Part shown: positions 17,432 through 25,925 of the stretch, piece by piece | Position numbering within the stretch: the first letter of the stretch is position 1 | Layout of the letters: each line of letters begins with the position of its first letter | NCBI RefSeq assembly: GCF_014269205.2 | Contig: NZ_JABWRY020000001.1 | Location: forward strand, 3,596,001 to 3,660,000 | DNA from: Pseudomonas kermanshahensis | GTDB lineage: Bacteria > Pseudomonadota > Gammaproteobacteria > Pseudomonadales > Pseudomonadaceae | Length of the DNA: 64,000 bases | Reading direction: 5' to 3' | The notes under the pieces: generated by a model | What the model saw: only the letters and a program-made list of their open reading frames with translations | Told to the model about the DNA's origin: nothing | The model's database searches: none | Made by a program: the position numbers and the translations under genes

Positions 17432-18451
17432 ATGAACATTGTCCACAAGGTACTCACTACTAGCCTCCTTGCCCTCTCCGTTTCCACTGCGTTTGCAGCA
17501 GGCAGCCCATGCGTCGAGCAGCACACCCAGGCCTTCCTCGAAGCCCTGGAAAAGGGTGGCGGCAAGCCCCTGGAACAGCTCGCGCCGAAGGACGCCCGTG
17601 CAGTGCTGACCGGTGCTCAATCGTCGGTCAAGGTTGACCTGTCCGGCATCGAAGTCAAAGCACACACGATCCAGGCCAACGGCGAGACAATCACGCTGCA
17701 GGTTGTCCGCCCGGCCAATGTAAAGGGTGAGTTGCCGGTGTTCATGTTCTTCCATGGCGGCGGCTGGGTACTGGGCGATTTCCCAACTCACCAGCGGCTG
17801 ATTCGCGACCTGGTGGTCGGTTCCGGCGCGGTAGCGGTGTACGTGGACTACACGCCTTCGCCTGAAGCGCACTACCCCACCGCCATCAACCAGGCTTATG
17901 CCGCCACCCGCTGGGTGGCCGAGCATGGCAAAGCGATCGGCGTGGATGGCAAGCGCCTGGCCGTGGCCGGCAACAGCGTCGGCGGCAACATGGCCGCAGT
18001 GGTCGCGCTCAAAGCCAAGGAGGCCGGTACGCCCAAGCTGCGCTTCCAGTTGCTGCTGTGGCCGGTGACCGATGCCAGCTTCGAAACCGGCTCGTACAAG
18101 CAGTTCGCTGAGGGGCACTTCCTCACGACGGGCATGATGAAGTGGTTCTGGAATAGCTACACCACTGACGCCAAGGCACGTGAGCACATCTACGCCTCGC
18201 CGCTGCGGGCCAGCAGCGAGCAGCTCAAAGGCCTGCCGCCAGCGCTGGTGCAGACCGCAGAGTTCGATGTGTTGCGTGATGAGGGCGAGGCCTATGCACG
18301 CAAGCTGGATGCGGCGGGGGTGGCGGTGACTGCGGTGCGGTACAACGGGATGATTCATGACTATGGGTTGCTGAACCCACTGAGCCAGGTGCCTGAAGTG
18401 AAAGCGGCGATGCGCCAGGCGGCTGGGGAGCTGAAGGTGCACCTTCAATAA
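17432..18451 (+). CDS. Secreted alpha/beta hydrolase, HSL-family acetyl esterase/lipase
   Basis: 339 residues with a signal peptide (1-22, cleaving after AFA). HGGGW (108-112) forms the oxyanion hole, and the triad is Ser182 in GNSVGG, Asp279 in EFDVLRDEG and His309 in MIHDY, typical of hormone-sensitive-lipase-type esterases acting on short acyl esters. Periplasmic or secreted location inferred from the signal. AAAAGGA lies just upstream of ATG 17432. Probably controlled by the divergent LysR. Confidence 0.88.
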   Translation: MNIVHKVLTTSLLALSVSTAFAAGSPCVEQHTQAFLEALEKGGGKPLEQLAPKDARAVLTGAQSSVKVDLSGIEVKAHTIQANGETITLQVVRPANVKGELPVFMFFHGGGWVLGDFPTHQRLIRDLVVGSGAVAVYVDYTPSPEAHYPTAINQAYAATRWVAEHGKAIGVDGKRLAVAGNSVGGNMAAVVALKAKEAGTPKLRFQLLLWPVTDASFETGSYKQFAEGHFLTTGMMKWFWNSYTTDAKAREHIYASPLRASSEQLKGLPPALVQTAEFDVLRDEGEAYARKLDAAGVAVTAVRYNGMIHDYGLLNPLSQVPEVKAAMRQAAGELKVHLQ

Positions 18452-18458
18452 ATCCAGA

Positions 18459-18488
18459 CACAAAGGCCCGAGCGATCGGGTCTTTGTG
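18459..18488 (+). terminator. Rho-independent terminator after esterase gene
   Basis: A 13-bp stem (CACAAAGGCCCGA with TCGGGTCTTTGTG, one G-U pair) closed by a stable GCGA tetraloop begins 8 bp after the esterase stop. A GTGGTTG stretch rather than a full T tract follows. Confidence 0.75.
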
Positions 18489-18536
18489 GTTGCGCGTGCC
18501 ATTGCTACCTGTTCTTCCGAAACCCACTTACAACGA

Positions 18537-18650
18537 GAGGGCAATGGCGTTCGGGTGCGCCAGGAGCAGTTGCTGCAACTTGGCAATGGCCAGGATGCAG
18601 AGGTCCTGGTGTTCGACTTGCGCCCCCATGAGCTGCCAGGCATGCCGTAA
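18537..18650 (+). pseudogene. Possible C-terminal remnant of a cupin/pirin-like gene
   Basis: One frame reads EGNGVRVRQEQLLQLGNGQ, then DAEVLVFDLRPHELPGMP and a stop at 18648-18650. The DAEVLVFDLRP ending is like the C-termini of pirin/cupin-type proteins. There is no start codon or ribosome-binding site and nothing recognisable upstream, so this would be a decayed fragment. It may also be chance. Confidence 0.35.
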
Positions 18651-18672
18651 AACGATGCCGGCCCTGATCACC

Positions 18673-18966
18673 TCAGGGCTCGAACCCTTCGACGATGATC
18701 ACTTCAGCCTTCGCCACACCTTGGCGGTGGCTGCAGGCCTCCTGATAAAGCGCCGACTGATAACAGGCCACCGCCTGCTCGTATGAGTCGAACTCGATCA
18801 CCACACTGCGCTGCGGCGTCGGCCGCCCTTCCATCGCCTCGCTACGCCCGCCCCGCGCCAGAAACCGCCCACCGAATGCGGCAAAGGCAGCGGGCGCGCG
18901 CTGGGTGTATTGCTGGTATTGCTCGGGGTCGGTCACATCCACGTGGGCGATCCAATACGCTTTCAT
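18673..18966 (-). CDS. DUF1330 family protein
   Basis: 97 residues in a ferredoxin-like DUF1330 fold: AYWIAHVDVTDPEQYQQY at the N-terminus, FGGRFLARGG in the middle and VVIEFDSYEQAVACYQS. ATG 18966 has GGAGAG upstream. A much longer open frame (to 20076) on this strand is just the antisense of ribB. Function unknown. It is divergent from the RibB paralogue and shares its palindromic operator region. Confidence 0.88.
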   Translation of the reverse strand: MKAYWIAHVDVTDPEQYQQYTQRAPAAFAAFGGRFLARGGRSEAMEGRPTPQRSVVIEFDSYEQAVACYQSALYQEACSHRQGVAKAEVIIVEGFEP

Positions 18967-19001
18967 CCGCTGCTCTCCTGTTGCAAAAGTATTTGTGTAT
19001 G

Positions 19002-19013
19002 ATGGTATACCAT
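19002..19013. promoter_or_regulatory. Perfect palindrome ATGGTATACCAT between divergent genes
   Basis: A 12-bp perfect palindrome in the 78-bp gap between the DUF1330 and ribB-like genes. It resembles operators of GntR/FCD-type regulators (T-GTATAC-A core). The related ATACCATAA recurs in the 23-bp dyad at 20255-20277 upstream of the ABC operon, suggesting joint control. No GntR/FCD gene is in the window. Confidence 0.55.
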
Positions 19014-19044
19014 AAAAATCACCCCACCACAGCGAGCGTGCAGC

Positions 19045-20166
19045 ATGGCTTTCAACAGCATCGAAGAACTTCTCGAGGACTACCGGCAAGGCAAGATGGT
19101 CCTGCTGGTGGACGATGAGGACCGGGAAAACGAAGGCGACCTGCTGATCGCCGCCGAGCGCTGTGACGCCCAGGCCATCAACTTCATGGCCCGCGAAGCG
19201 CGTGGCCTGATCTGCCTGACGCTGACCGACGATCATTGCCAGCGCCTGGGCCTGGAGCAGATGGTACCGGCCAACGGCAGCGTGTTCAGCACCGCTTTCA
19301 CCGTGTCGATCGAGGCCGCCACTGGCGTCACTACCGGTATTTCCGCCGCCGATCGTGCGCGCACCGTGGCAGCGGCCATGGCGCCGAACGCGCGCCCGGA
19401 AGACCTGGTGCAGCCTGGGCATATCTTCCCCTTGCGCGCCCGCGAAGGCGGCGTGCTGACCCGCGCCGGCCACACCGAAGCGGGCTGCGACCTGGCGCGC
19501 CTGGCCGGTTTCACAGCCGCCTCGGTGATCGTCGAAGTGCTCAATGACGACGGCACCATGGCGCGCCGCCCCGACCTGGAAGTGTTCGCCGCCAGGCACG
19601 GCATCAAGATCGGCACCATTGCCGATTTGATCCACTACCGCCTGAGCACCGAGCAGACCATCAAGCGCATCGGCGAGCGCGAATTGCCCACCGTGCACGG
19701 CACCTTCCGCCTGGTCACCTATGAAGACCGCATCGAAGGTGGCGTGCACATGGCCATGGTCATGGGCGACATCCGCCGTGAGCAACCGACCCTGGTGCGC
19801 GTGCATGTGATCGACCCGCTGCGCGACCTGGTCGGCGCCGAATACGCCGGCCCGGCCAACTGGACGCTGTGGGCGGCGCTGCAGAAGGTCGCCGAAGAAG
19901 GCACCGGCGTGGTGGTGATCCTGGCCAACCATGAGTCTTCGCAGGCGTTGCTCGAACGCGTTCCGCAGCTGACCCAGCCGGTGCGGCCTTACCAGCGCGG
20001 GCAGTCGAAGGTGTATTCGGAAGTCGGCACCGGTGCACAGATTTTGCAGGACCTTGGCGTAGGCAAGCTGCGCCACCTAGGGCCGCCGCTCAAGTATGCG
20101 GGGTTGGCAGGGTATGAGCTGGAGGTGGTGCAGAGCATACCGTTCGAGCCAGTGTTGGCTAGCTGA
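19045..20166 (+). CDS. ribB: 3,4-dihydroxy-2-butanone 4-phosphate synthase, with degenerate GTP cyclohydrolase II domain
   Basis: 373 residues. The N-terminal half (1-200) is an intact RibB domain: the acidic metal/substrate loop [10 protein letters not shown] at 23-32 and [13 protein letters not shown] are present, so it should convert ribulose 5-phosphate to the riboflavin precursor. The C-terminal half aligns with GTP cyclohydrolase II, but the zinc cysteines are gone ([19 protein letters not shown] has none), so that activity is not expected. The same degeneration occurs in other Pseudomonas RibB proteins. Its setting beside an ABC importer, not among rib genes, suggests an extra paralogue. 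Symbol given for the active domain. Confidence 0.85.
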   Translation: MAFNSIEELLEDYRQGKMVLLVDDEDRENEGDLLIAAERCDAQAINFMAREARGLICLTLTDDHCQRLGLEQMVPANGSVFSTAFTVSIEAATGVTTGISAADRARTVAAAMAPNARPEDLVQPGHIFPLRAREGGVLTRAGHTEAGCDLARLAGFTAASVIVEVLNDDGTMARRPDLEVFAARHGIKIGTIADLIHYRLSTEQTIKRIGERELPTVHGTFRLVTYEDRIEGGVHMAMVMGDIRREQPTLVRVHVIDPLRDLVGAEYAGPANWTLWAALQKVAEEGTGVVVILANHESSQALLERVPQLTQPVRPYQRGQSKVYSEVGTGAQILQDLGVGKLRHLGPPLKYAGLAGYELEVVQSIPFEPVLAS

Positions 20167-20254
20167 CAACGCTGCCCTAGCGCTCACGCCGTGTAGGCGA
20201 TGGTTGGAAGGGTTGGAGTGATGGCCGGTCGCCTCCGCCTCTTGCCAAAAGTTT

Positions 20255-20277
20255 GGAATACCATAATATGATATCCC
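20255..20277. promoter_or_regulatory. Imperfect 23-bp palindrome upstream of ABC importer
   Basis: The dyad has half-sites GGAATACCATA and TATGATATCCC around a central A, with 18 of 23 positions symmetric. It shares ATACCATAA with the palindrome at 19002. It lies 138 bp before the binding-protein start, within the 248-bp gap that otherwise shows no gene. Confidence 0.5.
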
Positions 20278-20414
20278 GTAGACCTTGAATGTGCAGGCCG
20301 GCACCTACACTCACAATCGGCCACCGACACTTTGTTTTAGCTGCTCCCCGAATACTGTTGGCGGGCGCACCAAAAAGCCCCGCCTCGAATAACAAAAGCA
20401 ACGAGGGCGTAACC

Positions 20415-21440
20415 ATGCTGTTGAGCAAACGTGTAACCGCAGTGCTGTCCGCCAGCCTGCTGACCCTGGCGTGTCAGGCCACGCAGGCCGCTGACAGCCT
20501 GAACTTCGTCAGTTGGGGCGGTACCACCCAGGACGCCCAGAAAGAAGCATGGGCCGTACCCTTCTCCAAAGCGACCAACATCAAAGTCGTCCAAGACGGC
20601 CCTACCGACTACGGCAAGCTCAAGGCCATGGTCGAAAGCGGCAACGTGCAGTGGGACGTGGTCGACGTTGAAGCCGACTTCGCCCTGCGCGCCGCCAGTG
20701 AAGGCCTGCTCGAGCCGCTGGATTTCAACACCGTCAAAAAAGACCGCATCGACCCGCGCTTCGTGTCAGACCATGGCGTCGGCTCGTTCTTCTTCTCGTT
20801 CGTGCTCGGCTACAACGAAGGCAAGCTGGGTGCCAACAAGCCGGTAGACTGGACCTCGTTGTTCGACACCAAGACCTACCCCGGCAAGCGCGCCTTGTAC
20901 AAATGGCCGAGCCCTGGCGTGCTTGAACTGGCGCTGCTGGCCGACGGCGTGCCCGCCGACAAGCTCTACCCGCTGGACCTGGACCGCGCTTTCAAAAAGC
21001 TCGACACCATCAAGAAAGACATCGTCTGGTGGGGTGGCGGCGCGCAGTCGCAGCAACTGCTGGCCTCTGGTGAAGCCTCGCTCGGCCAGTTCTGGAACGG
21101 CCGCGTGTATGCCTTGCAGCAAGACGGTGCACCGGTGGGCGTGAGCTGGAAACAGAACCTGGTCATGGCCGACTTCCTGGTCATCCCCAAGGGTGCCAAG
21201 AACAAGGACGCGGCCATGAAGTTCCTGGCCAACGCCAGCAGCCCCGAAGGCCAGGCCGAGTTCGCCAACCTGACCGCTTACGCGCCGGTCAACCTGGACA
21301 GCGTGCCCAAGCTCAAAGCCGACCTGGCGCCTAATCTGCCGACCGCCTATGCCCAGGACCAGGTGACACTGGACTTTGCCTACTGGGCGAAAAACGGCCA
21401 GGCCATCGCCGCACGCTGGAATGAGTGGTTGGTCAAATGA
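20415..21440 (+). CDS. ABC transporter periplasmic binding protein, spermidine/putrescine (PotD) family
   Basis: 341 residues with a signal peptide (about 1-24, ending TQAA). LNFVSWGGTTQDAQ and the repeated WD-containing polar segments fit the PotD/PotF-type extracytoplasmic binding family (SBP_bac_8/COG0687). ATG 20415 has GAGGG upstream; a longer frame to 20289 is non-coding in character. First gene of a four-gene importer operon; its stop overlaps the first permease start (ATGA). The ligand may not be a polyamine. Confidence 0.85.
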   Translation: MLLSKRVTAVLSASLLTLACQATQAADSLNFVSWGGTTQDAQKEAWAVPFSKATNIKVVQDGPTDYGKLKAMVESGNVQWDVVDVEADFALRAASEGLLEPLDFNTVKKDRIDPRFVSDHGVGSFFFSFVLGYNEGKLGANKPVDWTSLFDTKTYPGKRALYKWPSPGVLELALLADGVPADKLYPLDLDRAFKKLDTIKKDIVWWGGGAQSQQLLASGEASLGQFWNGRVYALQQDGAPVGVSWKQNLVMADFLVIPKGAKNKDAAMKFLANASSPEGQAEFANLTAYAPVNLDSVPKLKADLAPNLPTAYAQDQVTLDFAYWAKNGQAIAARWNEWLVK

Positions 21441-22354
21441 AAGTCGCCATCAACGCCCTGCACAACGCGCAAGGTGCCCCCACGGGCGCCGGCGCTCCGG
21501 GAACGGCCCCCCGCCGTGTGAGCCTGGGCCAGCGCTGGAAAGGCAGCCGCAACCTGTTGCCTGCCCTGCTGTTCCTTGGCCTGTTCTTCTTCGCCCCGCT
21601 GATCGGCCTGTTGCTGCGCGGCGTGCTGGAGCCAGTGCCAGGCCTTGGCAACTACGAGCAGTTGTTCGCCAACTCGGCTTATGCGCGGGTGCTGTTCAAC
21701 ACCTTCTCGGTGGCCGGCGTGGTGACCCTGATCAGTGTGCTGCTGGGCTTCCCGCTGGCCTGGGCGATCACCCTGGTGCCTAACGGCTGGGGCCGCTGGT
21801 TGCTGAACATCGTGCTGCTGTCGATGTGGACCAGCCTGCTGGCGCGCACCTACTCGTGGCTGGTGCTGCTGCAAAGCTCGGGTGTGATCAACAAGGCGTT
21901 GATGGCCATGGGCATCATCGACACCCCGCTGGAGATGGTGCACAACCTCACCGGCGTGGTGATCGGCATGAGCTACATCATGATCCCGTTCATCGTGCTG
22001 CCGCTGCAGGCGACCATGCACGCCATCGACCCGATGGTGCTGCAAGCCGGGTCGATTTGCGGGGCCAGCCCGTGGACCAACTTCTGGAAGGTGTTCCTGC
22101 CGCTGTGCCGCTCGGGGCTGTTTTCGGGGGCGTTGATGGTGTTCGTCATGTCGCTCGGTTACTACGTCACGCCGGCCCTGCTCGGTGGTGCGCAGAACAT
22201 GATGCTGCCCGAATTCATCATTCAACAGGTGCAGTCGTTCCTCAACTGGGGCCTGGCCAGCGCCGCCGCCGCACTGCTGGTGGTGATCACCTTGGTGCTC
22301 TTCTACCTGTACCTGAAGCTGCAGCCGGAATCCCCGGTCGGCAACGCGAGGTAA
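21437..22354 (+). CDS. ABC transporter permease, PotB/PotH family
   Basis: 305 residues, six or seven transmembrane segments, with the cytoplasmic EAA-type loop around AGSICGASPWTNFWKVFLPL that contacts the ATPase. It starts at ATG 21437, overlapping the binding-protein stop by 4 bp, implying translational coupling. Confidence 0.87.
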   Translation: MKVAINALHNAQGAPTGAGAPGTAPRRVSLGQRWKGSRNLLPALLFLGLFFFAPLIGLLLRGVLEPVPGLGNYEQLFANSAYARVLFNTFSVAGVVTLISVLLGFPLAWAITLVPNGWGRWLLNIVLLSMWTSLLARTYSWLVLLQSSGVINKALMAMGIIDTPLEMVHNLTGVVIGMSYIMIPFIVLPLQATMHAIDPMVLQAGSICGASPWTNFWKVFLPLCRSGLFSGALMVFVMSLGYYVTPALLGGAQNMMLPEFIIQQVQSFLNWGLASAAAALLVVITLVLFYLYLKLQPESPVGNAR

Positions 22355-22360
22355 TCCGCC

Positions 22361-23170
22361 ATGCTCCTGTCACCCAATGCCATGGGCCGCCCGCTGCGTA
22401 CGGGCCTGTACCTGACCACCGGGGTCATCGCGGCCTTCCTGCTGCTGCCGGTGGTGTTCATCGTGCTGCTGTCGTTCGGCTCTTCGCAGTGGCTGGTGTT
22501 CCCACCGCCGGGCTGGACCTTCAAGTGGTACGGCCAGTTCTTCTCCAACCCGGAGTGGATGGATGCCGCCCTGGCCAGCCTCAAGGTCGCCGTGCTGACC
22601 ACTGTTGCCGCAGTGCTGCTGGGCCTGCCGACGGCGTTTGCCCTGGTGCGCGGCCGCTTCCCCGGCCGTGAGATGCTCTACGGCCTGTTCACCATGCCGA
22701 TGATCGTGCCGCTGGTGATCATCGCCGTCGCAGTGTATGCGCTGTTTCTCAAGCTGGGCTACACCGGCACGCTGTTCGCGTTCGTGGTCAGCCACGTGAT
22801 CGTCGCCCTGCCCTTCACCATTATCTCGATCATCAACTCGCTGAAGCTGTTCGACCAGTCGATCGAAGATGCCGCGGTCATCTGCGGCGCCTCGCGCCTG
22901 CAGGCAATCTTCAAGGTGACCTTCCCGGCCATTCGCCCGGGCATGATCGCCGGCGGCCTGTTCGCCTTCCTCGTCTCGTGGGATGAAGTGGTGCTCAGCG
23001 TGATGATGGCCAGCCCCGACCTGCAGACCCTGCCCGTGAAGATGTGGACCACCCTGCGCCAGGACCTGAGCCCGGTGATCGCCGTCGCCTCGACGCTGCT
23101 GATCGGCCTGTCCCTGCTTGTGATGGTCATTGCCGCCGCTTTGCGCCGGCGCACCGAAGTCAACGCCTGA
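22361..23170 (+). CDS. ABC transporter permease, PotC/PotI family
   Basis: 269 residues with six transmembrane segments and the EAA loop DAAVICGASRLQAIFKVTFP. It is the second inner-membrane subunit, starting 6 bp after the first permease gene with GCGAGG as ribosome-binding site. Confidence 0.87.
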   Translation: MLLSPNAMGRPLRTGLYLTTGVIAAFLLLPVVFIVLLSFGSSQWLVFPPPGWTFKWYGQFFSNPEWMDAALASLKVAVLTTVAAVLLGLPTAFALVRGRFPGREMLYGLFTMPMIVPLVIIAVAVYALFLKLGYTGTLFAFVVSHVIVALPFTIISIINSLKLFDQSIEDAAVICGASRLQAIFKVTFPAIRPGMIAGGLFAFLVSWDEVVLSVMMASPDLQTLPVKMWTTLRQDLSPVIAVASTLLIGLSLLVMVIAAALRRRTEVNA

Positions 23171-23189
23171 GCGCCCGGAGAAAACAACA

Positions 23190-24338
23190 ATGAGTGCAGT
23201 GATCAAAGACAACGCGCACAACAAGACCCTGGTCAGCCTGCGCGGCCTGAACAAGCACTACGGCGACTTCACCGCCGTGGACAACCTGGACCTCGAAATC
23301 CAGGACGGCGAGTTCCTCACCTTCCTCGGCTCCAGCGGTTCGGGCAAGTCCACCACCCTGTCAATGCTGGCCGGTTTCGAAACCCCCAGCAGCGGCGAGA
23401 TTCTGGTCGAAGGCCAGTCGCTGGTGAACGTGCCGCCGCACAAGCGTGATATCGGCATGGTGTTCCAGCGTTATTCGCTGTTCCCGCACCTGAACGTGCG
23501 CGACAACATCGCCTTCCCCCTGGCCATCCGCAAGCTCGGCGCCGCCGAGATCAACAAGCGGGTCGATGCCATGCTCAAGCTGGTGCAGCTGGAAAAGTTC
23601 GCTCACCGCAAGCCCTCGCAAATGTCGGGCGGCCAACAGCAACGGGTGGCGATCGCCCGTGCGCTGGTCTACGAGCCCCGCATCCTGCTGATGGACGAGC
23701 CGCTCGGCGCACTGGACAAAAAGCTGCGTGAAGACCTGCAAGACGAACTGCGCCAGTTGCACCGCCGGTTAGGCATCACCATCGTCTACGTCACCCACGA
23801 CCAGGAAGAAGCCATGCGCCTGTCCCAGCGCATCGCCATTTTCAGCCATGGCAAGATCGTTGGGTTGGGCAGTGGTTATGACCTTTACCAGAACCCGCCT
23901 AACGCGTTCGTCGCCTCGTTCCTGGGCAACTCAAACTTCCTGCGGATCACGGCCAGCAGCAATGGCGCGGGCAGTTTCGAGGGCCAGCCGGTGGCCATTC
24001 GCCTGACCGCCGGGTTGGCTGCCGACCAGCAGGCACTGATCATGGTACGCCCGGAAAAAGCCCTGGCACTGACCGCTGCCCAGGCCGCCGCGCAACCCCT
24101 GCCAGCAGGCTGGAACGAGGTGCGGGCCAAGGTCGCCGAAGTGTTGTTCCTGGGTGAAAGCCAGACCTGCCATGTGGTCACTGCCGGCGGTACCGAAATG
24201 ACCGTGAAGGCGCTGTCTGCGGCAGGCATGCCGATGCAGCCAGGGGATACCGTGAACGTGCGCTGGGCCGTGGCCGATGCCTGCATCTATACCGAGTGGG
24301 CGGAGAGTGACCTGAGCAAGTCGGCAGGCGCGCACTGA
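23190..24338 (+). CDS. ABC transporter ATP-binding protein, PotA family
   Basis: 382 residues. Walker A GSSGSGKST, Q-loop MVFQRYSLFPH, signature MSGGQQQR and Walker B ILLMDEPLGALD are intact; the C-terminal about 110 residues form the TOBE regulatory domain of the Pot/Mal class. ATG 23190 follows CCGGAG. A hairpin at 24359-24375 ends the operon. Confidence 0.88.
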   Translation: MSAVIKDNAHNKTLVSLRGLNKHYGDFTAVDNLDLEIQDGEFLTFLGSSGSGKSTTLSMLAGFETPSSGEILVEGQSLVNVPPHKRDIGMVFQRYSLFPHLNVRDNIAFPLAIRKLGAAEINKRVDAMLKLVQLEKFAHRKPSQMSGGQQQRVAIARALVYEPRILLMDEPLGALDKKLREDLQDELRQLHRRLGITIVYVTHDQEEAMRLSQRIAIFSHGKIVGLGSGYDLYQNPPNAFVASFLGNSNFLRITASSNGAGSFEGQPVAIRLTAGLAADQQALIMVRPEKALALTAAQAAAQPLPAGWNEVRAKVAEVLFLGESQTCHVVTAGGTEMTVKALSAAGMPMQPGDTVNVRWAVADACIYTEWAESDLSKSAGAH

Positions 24339-24358
24339 TTTGGCCGGGGCTGCGTAAT

Positions 24359-24375
24359 GGAGGGCAAAGCCCTCC
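24359..24375 (+). terminator. Hairpin after ABC operon
   Basis: GGAGGGC, loop AAA, GCCCTCC: a perfect 7-bp stem 20 bp after the ATPase stop. It is short and has no T run, but it separates the ABC operon from the Pho-box promoter immediately downstream. Confidence 0.5.
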
Positions 24376-24382
24376 CGACTGC

Positions 24383-24400
24383 CTGTCATATTTCTATCAC
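24383..24400 (+). promoter_or_regulatory. Pho box upstream of PstS-like/OmpA gene
   Basis: CTGTCAT-ATTT-CTATCAC: two 7-bp half-sites 11 bp apart, the first identical to the PhoB consensus and the second 5 of 7. A -10-like TAATCT (24411-24416) starts 10 nt after it, the spacing seen at PhoB-activated promoters. The gene starts at 24449. Confidence 0.7.
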
Positions 24401-24448
24401 GCCACCGTCGTAATCTGCCGGGCAACTCTGTGCCATAGGTTGCCCGGC

Positions 24449-25756
24449 ATGCCCCGCCTGCTGCTCATTCTTCTTGCCCTGCTTCCGCTGTCGGCCCTGG
24501 CCGATTTTGCGCATTTGCGCGTGCAGGGCTCCAACACCATCGGCGCGGCCCTGCTGCCGGCTTTGGTGCAAGGGCAATTGCGGGCTCAAGGTGCAACGGC
24601 GATTGAACAGGCCCCCGGCACACACATCAACGAAACCGTCATCACCGCCCGCGACGTTCGCGGGCAACCGCTGCGTGTCGACATCGCCGCGCATGGTTCC
24701 AGCACCGGCTTTGCAGCGTTGGGCCGGGGCGAGGCCGACCTGGCTGCCGCCTCGCGGCCGATCAACGAAACAGAAGTTCAGCAACTGCATGCCCTGGGTG
24801 ACCTGCGCGCGGCCAGCGCCGAACAGGTCATCGGCCTCGATGGCGTGGCGGTGATCGTCCACCCCGACAACCCACTGCCGCAACTGACCACGCAGCAACT
24901 GGCGCAGATCTTCTCCGGGCAGATCCAGCGCTGGGACCAGGTGGGCATTGCGGGTGGGAAGATTCACCTTTATGCCCGCGACGACCGTTCCGGCACCTTC
25001 GAAACCTTCAAGGCACTGGTGCTCGACCCTAATCAAGGCGAGCTGTCTGCCAAGGCCCAGCGCTTTGAATCCAGCGACACGCTGGCCGAGCGCGTCACCG
25101 CCGACCGCCAGGCCATCGGCTTCAGCAGCCTGGCGGCAGTACACGGGGCCAAGGTGCTGGCCGTCGCCGAGGGCGATGCACCGGCCATGCTGCCGCAGCG
25201 CTCGCTCGTGGCCAGCGAGGACTACCCGCTGTCGCGGCGCCTGTATTTCTACCTGCCAGCCAACCCCAAGCCTCAGGCCAAGGCCCTGGCCGACTTTGCC
25301 CAGAGCCCAGCCGGCCAGGCCATCGTCGCCCAACTGGGTTTCGTTTCGCAGCAGGTCAAGGCCCAACCGGTACCCCCACAGGCCGACATGCCGCCACGCT
25401 ACCGCACACTGGCCCAGCAAGCGCAGCGGTTGAGCGTGAATTTTCGCTTTCAGGAGGGCAGCGCCAGCCTCGACAACAAAGCGTTGCGCGATGTGCAGCG
25501 GGTAGCCGAGTACCTGCGCCAGGCCGGCAAGTTGCAGAGCAAGGCGGTGCTGGTGGGCTTTGGTGACCCCAAGGAGACACCCGGGCGCGCGGCGCTGCTT
25601 TCGCGCTTGCGGGCGCTGGCGGTTCGTCGCGAGCTGGCACGCGATGGCGTGGACGTGCTGGAAGTGACCGGCATGGGCGACGAACTGCCCGTGGCAGGGA
25701 ACGACCAGGAGCAAGGCCGCTTGCGCAATCGGCGGGTAGAAGTGTGGGTGTATTAA
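24449..25756 (+). CDS. Phosphate-binding (PstS-like) protein fused to an OmpA-type peptidoglycan-binding domain
   Basis: 435 residues with a signal peptide (1-18, ending SALA). Residues about 22-290 are a PstS-like domain: the VQGSNTIG start, HGSSTGF, and RDDRSGTFETFK phosphate-coordinating segments are present. Residues about 325-435 form an OmpA C-terminal domain (NFRFQEGSASLDNKA, then GMGDELPVAGND and NRRVEVWV) that should tether it to peptidoglycan. A Pho box precedes the gene. It stands apart from any pst transport genes, so it could capture phosphate in the periplasm or sense it. ATG 24449 chosen over an in-frame TTG at 24440. Confidence 0.85.
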   Translation: MPRLLLILLALLPLSALADFAHLRVQGSNTIGAALLPALVQGQLRAQGATAIEQAPGTHINETVITARDVRGQPLRVDIAAHGSSTGFAALGRGEADLAAASRPINETEVQQLHALGDLRAASAEQVIGLDGVAVIVHPDNPLPQLTTQQLAQIFSGQIQRWDQVGIAGGKIHLYARDDRSGTFETFKALVLDPNQGELSAKAQRFESSDTLAERVTADRQAIGFSSLAAVHGAKVLAVAEGDAPAMLPQRSLVASEDYPLSRRLYFYLPANPKPQAKALADFAQSPAGQAIVAQLGFVSQQVKAQPVPPQADMPPRYRTLAQQAQRLSVNFRFQEGSASLDNKALRDVQRVAEYLRQAGKLQSKAVLVGFGDPKETPGRAALLSRLRALAVRRELARDGVDVLEVTGMGDELPVAGNDQEQGRLRNRRVEVWVY

Positions 25757-25841
25757 GGCGTCACCCGCCGAGCGCCAGGCAAAGAAATGTAACAGGTCTG
25801 CATTCGGCATCCTCGTCAAACGGGACTAGGCTCAAGACCAT

Positions 25842-25889
25842 GTGATACCGGGCCCCTCTGACGGCTGCCAAGCCGCCATGTCGGATCAC
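25842..25889 (+). other. Structured leader before the TerC gene
   Basis: Nested complementarity: GTGAT-CCG (25842-25850) pairs with CGG-ATCAC (25882-25889), enclosing a CGGCT/AGCCG hairpin (25862-25875). It lies 37 bp before the TerC start. It does not show the GGGGAGUA core of the manganese (yybP-ykoY) riboswitch that precedes some TerC/Alx genes, so I do not name a class. Confidence 0.35.
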
Positions 25890-25925
25890 TGTTGCCTTGC
25901 AACGTCGACAATAAAGGAGGGGCTC

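Noticed and set aside
18673..20076. Very long minus-strand open frame covering the ribB gene
   Set aside because: It is antisense to a clearly coding RibB sequence; only its last 97 codons (DUF1330, 18673-18966) have a start codon with ribosome-binding site and a recognisable family.
19045..20166. Bifunctional RibBA with GTP cyclohydrolase II activity
   Set aside because: The zinc-binding cysteines of the cyclohydrolase II domain are absent, so only the RibB activity is supported.
24386..25819. 477-codon minus-strand open frame opposite the PstS/OmpA gene
   Set aside because: Shadow frame; the plus strand has signal peptide, PstS-like and OmpA motifs and a Pho box in the right place.
25757..25925. 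Manganese (yybP-ykoY) riboswitch before TerC
   Set aside because: The conserved GGGGAGUA core and the paired-helix layout are not present; only a generic nested hairpin is seen.
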